From Irpex lacteus (lineage: Eukaryota > Basidiomycota > Agaricomycetes > Polyporales > Irpicaceae), in contig MQVO02000020.1 in NCBI GenBank assembly GCA_001986395.2, positions 1 through 64,000 on the forward strand: a stretch of 64,000 nucleotides of DNA. Direction: 5' to 3'. The stretch's first letter is position 1; each line of letters starts with the position of its first letter. This document shows positions 48,384 through 63,675 of this stretch, piece by piece. The notes beneath the pieces are model-generated. The model searched no databases. It was not told the origin of the DNA and saw only the letters and a program-made list of their open reading frames with translations. The translations under genes and the position numbers were made by a program.

Positions 48384-48456
48384 TTCCCATTAGCCGACTC
48401 GAACGACTGACCTCGTCATTACTAGTGACGCGCTCTACCAACTGAGCTAAACGGGA
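48384..48456 (-). tRNA. tRNA-Thr (AGT), no intron
   Basis: On the minus strand the acceptor arm TCCCGTT pairs with AATGGGA (one G-T), with discriminator A. D-arm GCTC/GAGC, anticodon arm CGTCA/TGACG with loop CTAGTAA giving anticodon AGT, and a T-arm around GTTCGAG. No intron. It lies in the divergent gap between CSN6 and MCM5, about 150 bp from the MCM5 start. Confidence 0.93.
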
Positions 48457-48607
48457 GACATTATAGTGCGAAGTTAGATGCATTATAGCTGTAATAAACG
48501 CTCGCAATGCAACGCGTGTGTGTCTGCCCCAAGTGCGGACGCGCTCGATCTCATTTGGACTGTCTCCCCGTCGCGTTCAACTCTGTTCAACTCATTCTTC
48601 TACCACC

Positions 48608-51466
<2,859 letters not shown>

Positions 51467-52092
51467 TACTGTCCGTGCACTTTTTCTTGGTTTGCTCTGT
51501 TATGTGGATTCGCTGTTGTATCTGTCGCTTTCATTATGTTATCGTGCACCTGTACAAGCATTTATTGTGTACGTTACTACGCAACCGGTTGGTAGTGGTT
51601 TGTTTCCTTGGATTAGTCTTCCAGATATAATTCATCTAATTTGTCAACAGATATCGCCCGCCTAGCTCAATCGGATAGAGCGTCAGACTCTTATGAGTGC
51701 GGGTGAACAGATTCCTGCGATCTGAAGGCTGCGAGTTCGACCCTCGCGGTGGGCTAGTTGTTTTTCTACTCTTCCAGAGTTCGCAAACATTGCGAACATG
51801 GTGAATTTTCGCTCTTCGGCCGAGGAAGATGTAGTGAGCGCTTAGGAGAAAATCATTTACGTCTGGCGCTAAAGTCGAGACGGGCACGCACATAAGTATG
51901 CAATCCAGCATCGATGTTACTGTTTTACTGCGGATCCTCACAACGAAGGGTTGGTGGTGCATAGTAAATAGTGGCTCATGTGTATTTTATCATCGTATAC
52001 CCTACACTGCAGTTCCCACGAAGGTTCCAAACGAAACATATGTATACTCGACGACTACAACACAGAATGGGACATCCGACCAGAACAACTAT
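51467..52092. other. Gap around tRNA-Lys copy 2
   Basis: The gap contains the tRNA-Lys gene and the 3' ends of MCM5 (+) and coatomer gamma (-). No other feature was identified. Confidence 0.5.
51656..51755 (+). tRNA. tRNA-Lys (CTT) with a 26-nt intron
   Basis: Mature sequence identical to the copy at 4466 (acceptor GCCCGCC/GGTGGGC, anticodon CTT). The intron is at 51694-51719, again between positions 37 and 38, but is 26 nt instead of 32 and differs in most bases, with GAG and TGCGGG blocks shared. It lies 190 bp after the MCM5 stop. A T-rich run (TTGTTTTTCTACTCTT) follows as a probable Pol III stop. Confidence 0.96.
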
Positions 52093-55000
52093 CTACACAA
52101 TGGCAGCGACAACAAGATTCGCAGCCTCCTGCTGCTCTGCACGTACGCCAAGCTCTAGGCTGACTCCCTGGTTTTTGGAGTATGTCATACGACAGCGCAC
52201 CAACACCTTGCCGCCGCCACCAGACACCAGGCCTGAGAGTTGCAGGGTGTGTACAGTCGCAGACTGTGGCTCTTCGCTGCCGCCGAGCGGCTGCATGTTC
52301 AGAATTTCTATTATCGAGTCGCACGCGGCTAGTGAAGATGACCCAGGGTCAGTACATTGAGGATGGTGTACATGCGAAAAGAGCTTACCCTTTAATGATT
52401 CCATCGCAGGAAGGTTGAAGCTCTCGGTAACGCTGACACCTCCACGCAGTCGATCCCATTCGGACGCGAAAGTGACATATGTAGGAATGATATAGTCCGC
52501 CGCAGACAACTCCGTGTCCTCCAAGGAATATTCGTCGGGGTAACCCTCTTCTTCTGGTTCGCCCGTGGACGGGTCGATTTCCTTGCTGACGAACTTGAGC
52601 AAGCATGAAAAAGAAGCGGCCTGATATTCTTCAGGGCTGTCTCGGGTGAATGAGCAGTATACTATGCCCGGCGATGTTTGCGCGGTGAGGGTGGGAACGG
52701 GGATGATGAAGTCTTCTGTCAAGCCAGATTCGTCTGAGGGTGCCATAATCACGGACACTTGATCCAGCAGCGTATCTGGTATGGTGTTGGATACGTTGAA
52801 CTATTTGACCAATCATGGGTCAGAATTGAATCATGCGTCACTGTCATGACACTTACCTGGAAAACAATATGCTCTTTGAATATATGCTTGACCACTGATA
52901 CCTGGTACTCTGTCTCGCTCTCGGTAAGTTGAGTAGGCTTCGTGCTACTGTTGAGAGCAGGTCCGTAGTTGGCGAACTCGGGAACCTCGGCAAGCTGTTC
53001 CGCGTAGCTTGACTGGACTTCTGCGTTCGTAGGTGGCGGAGGTGTTGCCGCCTTCGACGTACTCGGCGCACCAATGGTCTCCAGTGAGCTTGGGCCTTTT
53101 TCAGAGTTATTAGACAGCGTTCACATCAAACTATAAGCAGAAACACTTACGGGCGGCCTCCTTGGCGGCCTGCGCACGGCTAATCTTAGGTATGGACGAA
53201 ACGTCGAATGGCTGCGACGATGCTGAAGGGTCGCTGATGTACGACACCAGCTTAGATTCAAGAGCCGAGAGCGAGAAGACAGATTCTATAGTACGATTGT
53301 CAGTGGCATTCATTTCGATGAGCTTGCCAAGGATGCTTTACCTTCTTTGACGTAGGTGTCGGCGAGCGGCGGTGCCTGGTATACCTTCAGGTACATCGCA
53401 GCGCGGTCTCGTACTTCGTCGTCAACGTCATCCAAGCATCTGGGTTTGAATAAGTACAGAACCTGAGTCACATAGCAGGCGTCAGAGCAATGCGCACCTT
53501 GTCAGAAGCACCTTGACACTGTTGGTAAGCTTCTCGTCGAGGCCGTTCAAACCAAATTTGGCAAGACTAGCGACAGCGGCAGCACGGACGGTGGCATTCT
53601 CCAGCACAACACGGTTGTAGATATACCGGATGTATTTAGTTGGTTGGGGTGCCTTTGGTCCCTCGATACCGAGCAAATGCAAAATCCGCACCGACAGCTT
53701 GGTGAATTCACAATCCTCGATGAACTCGCAGAGATGTGAGAGAGCTTGCTCCTTCGAATCACCGATATACTTGATCATGTCGAATATGGCTTCAACGACA
53801 GCCCGCTTGAAGTCGTAACCACCTTCGTCACGAAGGACACCGGAGAGGAAAGAAAGCATTGAGGCATGCTTTGCAGGGAACTTGAGGCACAGTGACCGGA
53901 TAGCGTCCACGATGACGACTTTGAACTCGTCACTGATCTCGCTCATGAAGCCCGTGATCTGTTTCATGAGGCGGTCTACCGAAGCTTCGTTGCCAGTCTG
54001 GTAATCATTTAGCATATACCCCTACAGTTTTTGCTTGGCGGATATTTGTTGTGCTACTCACCTTCAGGAGAGTTGTGATGGCGTAAGTGGCTACGCTTCG
54101 ACTTGAGTCTGAGATGAGGCTCTCCAGATCAACGTTGCATGTCGCGACGCTAGCAGGATGTGTAAGGGCGAGGGTGGCAAGAGTACGTGTCGCAGCAAAA
54201 CGTAAGGACGGCTTTTGGGACGACAAGAACAGTTGCAAAACTAGTGAAATATGATCTCAGGAACCACATGTCCTTTAGTAAGAGACAACATACCAGCGAT
54301 AGGTTTAGTGAGTTGAGCAGCGGTGACTCCCTTCATTTCGCAAATCGCACGAGCAGCTTCAAGGTTCACCATGTCGCTCTTGTGTCGGAGCCATCCCTCG
54401 ATGAGCTCAAGCATCTGACGTTGAACGCTGCGATTGACTGGTAAGGTCTCCATCCGCAGTCCACAGCATATACTACGTACTTGGGATCCTCCTCTATAAC
54501 CTTCGCAGCATAGCGAATGAGCATGCAGAGGGCCATTGGATTCTTGAGCGTCGTTCCTGCACCCGTCTTACCGCCTCCAAGTTGCTGGATCATCTTCGTG
54601 ACAGCCATACGATCCTGTTGGCGGATGAGGTACAGAAGTCCGAGGGCATGGTATTGTGTGATGTAGCTCGTCGAAGCCACCGCCTGGAATCCCGAGTTCT
54701 GTTGAGAGGAGCTTCCCCATCCGAGGTACCCCCCTCCTCCTCCGCCACTACTGCCAAAGAAGGACGATGATGACTTCGCGTTGACAGCTTCCTGAGCCTC
54801 GTTTACCCAACGCTTAACAACATCCTTTGCATGAGGGAAAAGGTGGTACGCAGAGACAAGCGCTGCAGAAGAGATAGAGGAGTTCTTGTCCACGATAGCT
54901 GCCTTGAAGAACCGTTCCACGCCTTGCGCCATCGAGGGCTTTCCTCCGAGTGAGCTTGCAGCATAGAGCACTTAAAGCGACGACGTACATCGATGATCCT

Positions 55001-55431
55001 ACACAACGCACGGATAGCATTTGGGCGATAGATGACCTCCGAGTTCGGCTGCATGTCCTTCATGATACTGCTCGTGACCATGATCACATCCTCTGCCGTC
55101 GTTGCGAGCTCCTTGATCGCCAAGTAGACCATCTGCCGGAGTGCACTCTGTAACATACTCGTACGGTCAATTCCGTCCGTCAAAGCAAGCAGACTACTCT
55201 TACATCTTTATGCTGGAATAATTTCGTCGTTCCAAAGAACAGTGTTGTAGCCTCCTGCGTCGTGAACGTCTCACCGGCATAGAGAAGATATACGATACGT
55301 GTTAGCAGGGCCCTGCACTTCCGCGGGCTGATGGGGGATTCATTGAAGACACGAGCCTCCTGGATGACGGTTGTTTTGTTGTTGTAGTACGTGCTGAGGC
55401 CGCTCTCCTCGTCCTTTTTGCTGAGAGACAT
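52093..55431 (-). CDS. SEC21: Coatomer subunit gamma (Sec21/COPG)
   Basis: Gamma-COP is part of the F-COPI subcomplex of COPI coats that move cargo from Golgi to ER. The start [20 protein letters not shown] is followed by [20 protein letters not shown] and the HEAT-repeat trunk ([68 protein letters not shown] and more). A linker rich in Pro and Ala follows near 53,050, then the C-terminal appendage (FVFQFNV-type region, [22 protein letters not shown], [19 protein letters not shown]). About eight introns. A low-complexity Ser/Gly insert ([20 protein letters not shown]) occurs in the trunk, commonly seen in fungal orthologues. Length about 920 residues. Confidence 0.94.
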
Positions 55432-55807
55432 GGCGGCGGAGATGAGATGCTGAAATGATTTCGGTCAACGCGACGTGGTCGTTTCGAATGTCGGTGTCTT
55501 CCCATATCAGGCCAGCTTTCTCACGGCGTCATAGCATTCGAATATCCCATTTTACAGCTGACTTTTCCACAACATATAGAAATACCGTTCAGAGTATAAC
55601 ATTATCTGCGCAGCACTAACTACTACTGAACAAACTGACACTACGGGGTGTGAGACTGGGGATGAGTAACGAGGGATCCGGTACAACGCGTCTGGCATGT
55701 ATGGAAGATGATTATACGTAGAAGAAGCGAGATGATGTGGATGGAGAGCGAGGGGGAAGAATTAGTACATGAAGCTTGGAGGTCGTGAAGATGTCGTGAC
55801 GATAATT
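55432..55807. other. Promoter of coatomer gamma and 3' end of the small unknown gene
   Basis: No coding signal. Both neighbours are on the minus strand. Confidence 0.45.
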
Positions 55808-56447
55808 CTATGATTGCTTGTCGCGTGTCTTGCTGAAGAATTCTCCCCACCTCGCCCTCTGCCACGGATTGCCACACCAGACGCGGCGCCCTCTCCCTTT
55901 CATCGCGCCCCCGAAGGTGGTAGCCATCGAGGTGGAGGATATGGAGGATAAAGACGTGGATGGAAAAGAGCCGGGAGGATAAACTGGGATAGGAAGGAGG
56001 CTGAACGAGTGTGCTTCGTAGGGTTGGAAGAAGAGATGTTGTATGTGAGCAACAGTACAGAAAAGAATAATGGAATGTGTTCTTCGGCAGAGATGGATCC
56101 ATTCGGATGGAAAATACGGCGCAAGTGGACATCAAGAATGCGGGCGAGATAGGAATAGGCGGCCCCCTCCACCAACCGTCGTCCTACAGACAGTGGTTGG
56201 AGGGAACGTGAAAAGGAAAAGCGTCCGTATTAGAAAAAAGTGAGGCAATATTGCATCCAGCGGTGTATCCGACCCAATGAGAGCATCCACATCGGCGGCG
56301 ATAGTACCGAAGGTCTTGCGTTGCGTCGCGGAATATGGCAGAGATATAGCTGTTGGCTGCCTGTTCTGCAACGTGTCTTGACCAACCCCCCTACTCAGTC
56401 TGCCCTAATGCAAAGACTGCCGTGCCCTCGACGTGCTCTTGTGACAT
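55808..56447 (-). CDS. Small unknown spliced gene
   Basis: I do not recognise this protein. The ATG at 56447 gives MSQEHVEGTAVFALGQ. A first intron (candidate donors at gtcttt or gtcgag, acceptor gttgcag) joins in frame to NRQPTAISLPYSATQRKTFG at 56308-56369. The next exon, after an intron with a good branch point and tgtctgtag acceptor, begins RRLVEGAAYSYLARILDVHL. The last exon is open through SSTSMATTFGGAMKGRG and RRVWCGNPWQRARWGEFF to the stop at 55808. Phases agree at the second junction. The middle part may contain one more intron. The basic, Trp-rich C-terminus looks protein-like, but without comparison this is a hypothetical gene. Confidence 0.4.
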
Positions 56448-56583
56448 GATGAAATCAAATAACCGCTGGACTCCTGGACCGACGCGAACCGAGCAACTCC
56501 TATGCACCTGCCCCCCACCCCCCACTGCTCGGTCGTACCCTTGACGTGCGATTGACATTCCCCGTAACCGCGCGAGGCATCAT

Positions 56584-57848
56584 TTACCACATATCACCAT
56601 CACGGCCACGAGTGCGCTGTTGACCGACTGCGCCGGGCAGCATGCCAGCCTGCTGCTGACGAGTGTGGGAGCGGAGCCTGAGAAAGCAAAAAAGTGAGCG
56701 TTGCCCCCGGATAGCAAAGCAAAAGATACCTACATCCTGTCGCTGGGGCGATGGGCCTCCTCTTCATCTTGAACGACCTTCCTACGACCAGCGGCCTTGG
56801 AGCTGGAGCTTTGACCAGCCTCATCCTGCTGGTTGCGCTGCACACTCCAGTCGAAGACATAGTCGTACTGGTAACCCTCGCGAACGAACAGGTCACGGAA
56901 GAGCTTGCGCAGGTAGGAGTAATCGGGCTTGTCGTCGAAGCGCAGGGCACGCGTGTAGTTCAAGAAGATGCCGAACTCGTTGGGGAAGCCACGGCAGAGA
57001 AGGTCAGTGGGGGTGGTCATCTTTTTCTCCATGATGCGATCATATTTCTGCTTCTTGGTCGCAGCCTTGAGGCCTTGCCATGGAAGGGATCCGCGAAGGA
57101 AGTACATGAGGACGTACGCGAGAGACTCAAGGTCGTCACGACGAGCCTGCTCGACACCCAAGTGAGTGTTGATGGAGGTGTAACGAGCAGTTCCTGTGAG
57201 GTTCTTGTTCTCTCTGTAGGGGATGTGGAGGTGCGTCTTCGGGTCCCTGTACTTCTTGGCAAGACCGAAGTCGATCACGTTGACCTGGTTGCCGCGTTTA
57301 CCGATCCCCATGAGGAAGTTGTCGGGTTTGATGTCACGGTGAATGAAGTTACGGGAGTGAATATACTCGATGCGGGAGATCTGAGGTATCGTCAGTACTG
57401 AGCGTCGGAAAGAATGGAGTAAGAAGTATATACCAGCTGATCTGCAAGAAGCAAGACGGTCTTGAGGCTGAACTTCCGGTTGCAGAAGTTGAACAGATCC
57501 TCCAGAGATGGCCCCAAGAGATCGATCACCATGGCGTTATAGTCGCACTCGGTGCCGAACCAACGAACGAACGGTACGCCAACACCACCGGCGAGGGCTT
57601 TGTAGACCTTGGATTCATACTCAAGCTGGGGGTGCTTGGCCTTCACAGACTCGAGCTTGATGGCGACTTCTTCACCGGAGATGATGTTGATTCCCAGGTA
57701 AATATCACCTATGGCGGCAGGTCAGCAACTCTATACAGGACCACCACAATGCATATAGCGCACCGAAAGATCCTGAGCCGATCTTCTTGCCCAGTCTGTA
57801 CTTGCCACCGACCCGCAGGTCCAGCTTGTGCGCAGCAGAGTCAGTCAT
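56584..57848 (-). CDS. Casein kinase I (Hhp1/Cki1-like Ser/Thr kinase)
   Basis: CK1 phosphorylates many targets in DNA repair, trafficking and signalling. The start [20 protein letters not shown] leads into the glycine loop [16 protein letters not shown]. Also seen are [18 protein letters not shown], the catalytic loop [25 protein letters not shown] (DFG), the CK1-specific activation loop [20 protein letters not shown] and [20 protein letters not shown]. The C-terminus contains [20 protein letters not shown] and, in a final exon after an intron at about 56,678-56,731, [11 protein letters not shown] with a GDMW end. The family's APE/SIN motif SINTHLG is intact. Introns near 57,709-57,773, 57,382-57,433 and elsewhere. 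Length about 350 residues. Confidence 0.95.
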
Positions 57849-58745
57849 TGTGTATCAGGAGAGAATAAGAGTTCTGTGAACGAAGGTTGTTGTGTCAGTT
57901 CACTGCAAAGGTGCGTTTATAACGAGAGAAAACTAGGGGCAGCGGGTGTACGTGGGAGAGAACGGGGACAACGAGGAGCCAGGCCAGACCTGGGAAAGGC
58001 AAACGGTGGCAACACAGCCTTCGCGGCCACGCCATCGTCGACCTCAGGTCTAGAGCCGCCAGACTCCAAGCACCGAGCAACAGCGCGAGCCAGAGAGGGT
58101 ACGCCTCGCTACGGGCAGTAGACGGCACAGTCGCTCACGAGCTCCTTGGGAAAATGAGGCCACCTCGAGGTTCCGCGACGATCTAGCTCCAACGGAGCGA
58201 AGTTGGTTTTCATAAGTATGAAACTCACCGTAGGAAGTTGGAGAATGAAAGGGTGAAAGGAGATGATAGAGTTGAAGATTGGAGGTGGGGATATATGAGA
58301 GGGAGAGAGTGGTGGTGGGGAGAAGGAGGACAAGGCTGGAGGCGACAATCAAAGGCAACGCCGAGGTGGGCTGGCAAGAAGCGTCGAAATGCGTGGGAAC
58401 ATCTGACAAGGATAATCGGAGTTTCAATTGTCTCCTTAGACCTCTTCTATTCACCATTCAATTCGTTACTTAAGAGCGCTATTAATCGGTAACAAATCCA
58501 TCAGAGGCCGCTTAACGCTTGGTGTTATCCGATCTGAGCTGTGCGTTTCTTGTTCACTGCCATTTGTATTTCTCACTTCTTTGTCTGACCTGCAATTGTC
58601 GACATTTGCGCGCACATCTGCCACGTATTACTTACCTGGACGTATTCGGAAGCCATCAAGTGACAAGATGGAAAGGCGACGAGCGTTCCATTCAGTCTAC
58701 TCCCGACAGTAACCCGGTGAACATGGTTCTACTCCGAAACCTAGG
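57849..58745. other. Divergent promoter region with long polypurine tract
   Basis: The 0.9-kb gap separates the starts of CK1 (-) and the unknown gene (+). TTTATA at 57916-57921 provides a TATAAA box for CK1, about 70 bp upstream of its start. From about 58,238 to 58,345 the + strand is nearly all purine, so the CK1 strand is CT-rich. This may be a 5' untranslated exon or promoter block. Confidence 0.5.
57916..57921 (-). promoter_or_regulatory. TATA box (TATAAA) of casein kinase I gene
   Basis: TATAAA reads on the minus strand, about 70 bp upstream of the ATG at 57848. Confidence 0.5.
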
Positions 58746-59528
58746 ATGACGCAAAAACTCTCATCTGCGGCTGAGTCGACTGCTACGCTGCGCGAGAGCG
58801 ACTATTGCTACAGCCTCAAGGCCTTTGCGAGGCTCTCGGAAGCCTTCTCCTTCTGGTCGCGCCCGAAGAGCAGACGAGCAGATCCGGCTCTGCAGGAGAC
58901 GAGCCCGGATTGGATCACCTTGCCCGGAAATGCACGTCTTTTCCTGACAAGTATTGAATTGAGGCTGGGTAAGTTTTCCGAATATGACACTGAAGCCCGG
59001 CACCGTCAGGTTTGACGCGGACACATATATACTGTCATGCCCCAGAGGCATCGCCATCTTTCCGATCTCCTGTTCAGGTGAGTACTTGGAATTATATTCT
59101 GCACGTCCAGAAACCCCTCATGACATGATCAAATATACTTACGCCCATTTCATCTCTGTGGAGTGTTGACAAGGTAGCAATATGGCGTGGGTTCTTGCCA
59201 ACATCTTCAGGAAGTTGTTTGGAAGGCCTATGCGCACAGCTGACTTTCAAGCCGGATGTCGTCCCATGTTTCCAAACTGGCCACACGCTGAGCGACATCT
59301 CGGTCTATGGTTCAGGCTTGACCGGCAAAGGAATAAATGCTACCTGCTTCATATTCGTGGCCCTCAGGTAAGAGCGAGCTGGTCACTGCTGACTGACTCT
59401 GCGCCAGAAACAGCGGGGAGTGTCGCCCGGCGCAACACTACTAGTGCACTACTGGCATCAGAGCTGAGTTTACGCTTTCTTTCTCCTCCGCAACGCTGAA
59501 CAGAATAGCATATGGTCCTTTGCTATGA
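58746..59528 (+). CDS. Hypothetical spliced gene, 183 residues
   Basis: Function unknown. Four exons join with consistent phases and good splice sites: 58746-58968 (gtaagt), 59010-59077 (gtgagt), 59174-59367 (gtaaga) and 59462-59528, giving 183 residues with no internal stop. The first exon encodes MTQKLSSAAESTATLRESDY and a Ser/Arg-rich stretch; the third includes AQLTFKPDVVPCFQTGH and VYGSGLTGKG; the last is AEFTLSFSSATLNRIAYGPL. No signal peptide or known motif. The consistent phases are the main support; chance cannot be excluded. Confidence 0.4.
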
Positions 59529-59930
59529 ACGTCCTATTGCAATGGTACTGCATATCCTCTGTAGGTACGGACAGTATATAAGTATAGTACTCTCGCCTGT
59601 GGTATGCCGCAATGTTTGCAGTGTCAATGCAATGTTGTTTTTCCACATCACGTACCCTCGTGAGGCTATCACACAAAGATATGTTTTTTGATTGGGCGTC
59701 GCATAGCGGCTGCATTGGCCGCAGCAGCCAAGATCAGCGCAATGACAGGCGCTTGTCCAAAACCGGGCTTGGTTACAACGGCGAACAGACCGTGTTGAGA
59801 CACACGCTCTCTTCCACTCACCCTCTCTCTCTTTACTGAATCCCTCCATCTCCTCGAGTATCCTGCTGGGCAGCCTCTACGTTCCTTTCATTCGCTCTCT
59901 CGGAAATCCAGTCATTTAGAATCACGAGAC
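59529..59930. other. Promoter of the chitin synthase gene
   Basis: A CT-rich block at about 59,804-59,860 precedes the start at 59931. No other feature. Confidence 0.5.
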
Positions 59931-62900
59931 ATGGCGTACCAGCAGCATACCCAATACCAGAACAACAACTATCATACCCCCAACTACCCGCCGCAACACA
60001 GCGTGGCTCCAGGGCAGGTCTTCAACGCCCCCGAATACAACATTCCAGCTCATGAGGAGCATTACCCGGAACAAGAGCCATGGGACAGCAAATCGACCAA
60101 GTCCTATCGCAGTGAATTCGCGGATTCCCAGGTGCATCTTAACCCTAGCGGAGGCTACGAGATGTCACAGGTCAACCACCCACCGATGCCTAGTATACCC
60201 TACCAGCAATATCCACCTCACCAGCAGCTCTCGCCCATGCAGCGCCCTGGGATGATGCGAGGCCAAAGCAATGGATGGTCGGATGCCCGCGAGAAGCTCA
60301 TGAAGCGGAGGTCAGTACGACAGGTCGAGCTTCAGCAAGGTAACCTGGTCTTGGACATGCCGGTTCCGAGCCACATTGTCCCAGCAGGTATGAGCAATGT
60401 GGAGGAAATGTCCAAGCTGAGGTACACCGCCGCCACCTGCGATCCCGACGACTTCATGCGGTCCAAATACTCTTTGCGCCCTTATCTCTACGGTCGCCAC
60501 ACGGAGCTGTTCATTGTCATGACCATGTACAATGAGGACGAAGTCTTGTTCTGTAAGACGATGAACGCGTATGTGCTGTGTTAATATCTTTTGATGTCGA
60601 CTTATATCCGCACAGCGTGATCAAGAACATTGCACACCTTTGTGGCAGGAACAAATCAAAGATGTGGGGTGCCGAGGGCTGGAAGAAAGTCGTCGTCTGC
60701 GTCGTCTCAGATGGTCGCAGCAAGATCAACAAGCGGACACTCCAAGTACTAACTCTTGTGAGTTTGATAGATATAACGTATGGAACCGTAATTCACAGAT
60801 GTGTAGATGGGTTGTTACCAAGATGGTGTAGCGAAGGACACAGTGGGTGGACAGGACGTTACAGCCCACATCTTCGAGTACGTATATTTTATCTTAATGC
60901 CAATTCATATAGTTGTTCAACCTCGCCAAAGATACACTTCGAATGTTATTGTCACAGATTCCGGCGAGGTCTCTCAGGGTGCCTGCCCCGTTCAGATCAT
61001 CTTCTGTCTGAAGGAGCAGAACAAGAAGAAGTTGAACAGTCACAGATGGTTCTTCAATGCCTTTGGTCCTCTGATCAAACCGAACGGTAAGGTTATACAT
61101 AACATAGCGCAGAATAATTACTCACTTATGTTTAGTCTGTATTCTTCTCGACGTCGGTACCAAACCCACTGGCACATCTATCTACGAGCTTTGGAAGTGT
61201 GAGCAGGATATTGCACGACAGCTCTTCGATGTCTCACATGGGTTATAGGCTTTGACAAGCATTCGAATGTTGGTGGTGCCTGTGGAGAGTAAGCAAGAAA
61301 TATATGCAGTGTTTCCCCCTCTAACGCACATTTACAGGATCTGTGTCGACACTGGTAGAGGATGCTCTCTGCTCCTCACGAGCCCTCTTGCTGCGTCGCA
61401 GAACTTCGAGGTAAGCGCTAGGTAACCAGTGACAATTGCTCAAGAAACTAACACGATTATATTCCACGTATAGTACAAGATGTCTAACATCCTGGATAAG
61501 CCTTTGGAGGTCAGCGCAGATCAATTCCTGCCTCTCTGCAGATGACTAAAGGCGTTCTTCTTTCAGAGTGTCTTCGGATACATCAGTGTGCTCCCTGGTG
61601 CTTTCAGTGCATACCGCTACAAGGCTCTTCAGAACGGCCCAGATGGGAAAGGTCCTCTCGCCTCTTACTTCAGAGGCGAAACCATGCACGGTGGCTCCAG
61701 CGATGCCGGACTTTTCGGTTAGTGATTTGAGTCAAGCTTGTGTCAACTTGAGCTAACAATCTTGTGATAGAACGTAACATGTACCTCGCCGAAGATCGTA
61801 TTCTCTGCTTTGAGATCGTCGCCAAGAAACGAGAAGCATGGGTGTACGTGGTATATTCTGATAACCCGATGCCGTCTAACCTCATTGGGACTATGTAGAC
61901 TGAGATACGTGAAGAGTGCAAAGGCCGCGACTGATGTGCCCACTACAGTACGTCACATTACTTGGCACACCTGCTAGAGATGCTAACGCGCCATGCAGGT
62001 CCCGGAGTTTATCTCCCAGCGTCGTCGCTGGCTTAACGGTTCCCTCTTTGCATCTGTGCATGCGACTGTCTTCTTCTTCAGAATTTGGACCTCGGGGCAG
62101 AACTTCTTCCGCAAGATTCTGCTGCAGGTGTGTGTTTCAGCTTTCGTAGTGTGTCGCCGTGTATGTAATTGTGTGTCGCAGATCGAGTTCATTTACAACG
62201 CCGTCCAACTGATCTTCACCTGGACCTCCCTCGCAAACTTCTACTTGGCATTCTTCTTCGTGAGTGACCAATCACTCCGTGCCATAACATTACCTGATGT
62301 TTCCGTTACAGCTGGTGTCATCGGCTACCTCGAGCCCGGAGACTGACGCTTTCAACTTCCTGAGCAAGGGAGCCGGAACTGACGTATTCGAAGTGTTCTT
62401 GAAAGTACGCCGACGATCGATTTTATTAACGAACTGCATGCTCATCACCCGTGAATAGCTGTACATTGCACTCATCTTCGTGGTCACTGTTTGTTCTCTT
62501 GGTAACCGGCCGCAGGTAAGAGCCTCTATTAAGCCGTGACATCAGTCGATTACTTACAAACCACAGGGATCTAAATGGACGTACTCACTGTGCATATTCC
62601 TGTTTGGTCTTTGCGCGATCATCACCCTCTGGTGTGCCGGCTACACGGTCTACCTGGCAGTGCCACATACACTCGCCGGTTGGAAAGATCTTCCCCAGTA
62701 AGGCATTATCCGTTTCATATCCTGCCTTTACTCACCGGTTCTATAGCCTCATTCAGACCAACGCTACCTTCCGTGACATTGTCATCTCTCTTGTTGCGAC
62801 TTACGGCCTTTACCTCATCAGTTCGCTCATGCATTTCGAACCTTGGCACATGGTCACCTCATTCGTTCAGTACCTGTTCCTGCAACCGAGTTGTAAGTTC

Positions 62901-63675
62901 ATCTCCCTTTCTTAGCGTGTTCACATCTCTCACAGACATCTCCGTAGACATCAACATTCTGAGTGAGTACCGCTGTTGAGACATGATGTCACAGAATTCT
63001 GACCGCAGTTTTAAGTGATGTACGCTATGTGTAACTTGCACGATGTCACCTGGTATGCTTCTAGGTTATATGAAATCAGGCATGCGCTGACTGCATTATT
63101 CTCTCACAGGGGTACCAAGGGTGACAACGGCTCTGCAAAGGACCTGGGTGGTGCCAAGAAATCCAAGGACTCAAACGGCAAGGAAGTTGTCGAAGTTGAG
63201 GTGCCCGCTGCACGCGAGGATGTGGACAAAGTGTGGGCAGCCGCTCGCTCTTCGTTGAGCCACAAGCCGCCTGCGGAGAAAGAGCACCGTGATGCTGCCA
63301 CGAAGCAAGCAGACCATGACCGTAACAGCCGAACAAACGTCGTTCTTGCGTGGGTTGGCACCAACATGTACGTCAACATTTCCGTAGTGTACTTTGAAAT
63401 CTGTTGTGTAAGTGCTCACGCGACCTCTGACGTAGGCTCATGATCCTCGTGTTCACCTCCACGGCGTTCACGAACTTCGTCAAGAAACATATCGAAATCA
63501 CCTCGGATGCTTCGTTCAACCCTTACCTCACCTTCCTCTTTTTCGCCATGTAAGTGTAGAGTGCTTTCACGCAGGTTACGTCATCTGACGCACATATTTC
63601 TCCAGGGCTGGCATGTCTGCCATGCGTTTTGTTGGATCTTTCTTGTACCTTGTGCTTCGACTTTTCGGCCAATGA
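59931..63675 (+). CDS. Chitin synthase, division 1 (class I-III type)
   Basis: The enzyme polymerises UDP-GlcNAc into chitin at the plasma membrane. The N-terminal region is rich in Gln, Tyr and Pro ([20 protein letters not shown]), followed by the Chitin_synth_1N segment ([20 protein letters not shown] and [14 protein letters not shown]). The catalytic part has [109 protein letters not shown] and the signature [15 protein letters not shown]. Membrane helices follow ([55 protein letters not shown] and others), ending [15 protein letters not shown]. About fifteen introns. The N-terminus lacks a myosin motor, so it is not class V/VII. Length about 890 residues. Confidence 0.95.

Noticed and set aside
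56361..56394. A 34-nt intron in the small unknown gene
   Set aside because: Shorter than other introns in the window (about 50 nt or more); longer alternatives with the same reading frame were preferred.
56751..57401. 216-codon plus-strand ORF opposite casein kinase I
   Set aside because: Antisense shadow of the conserved kinase exon; no motif of its own.
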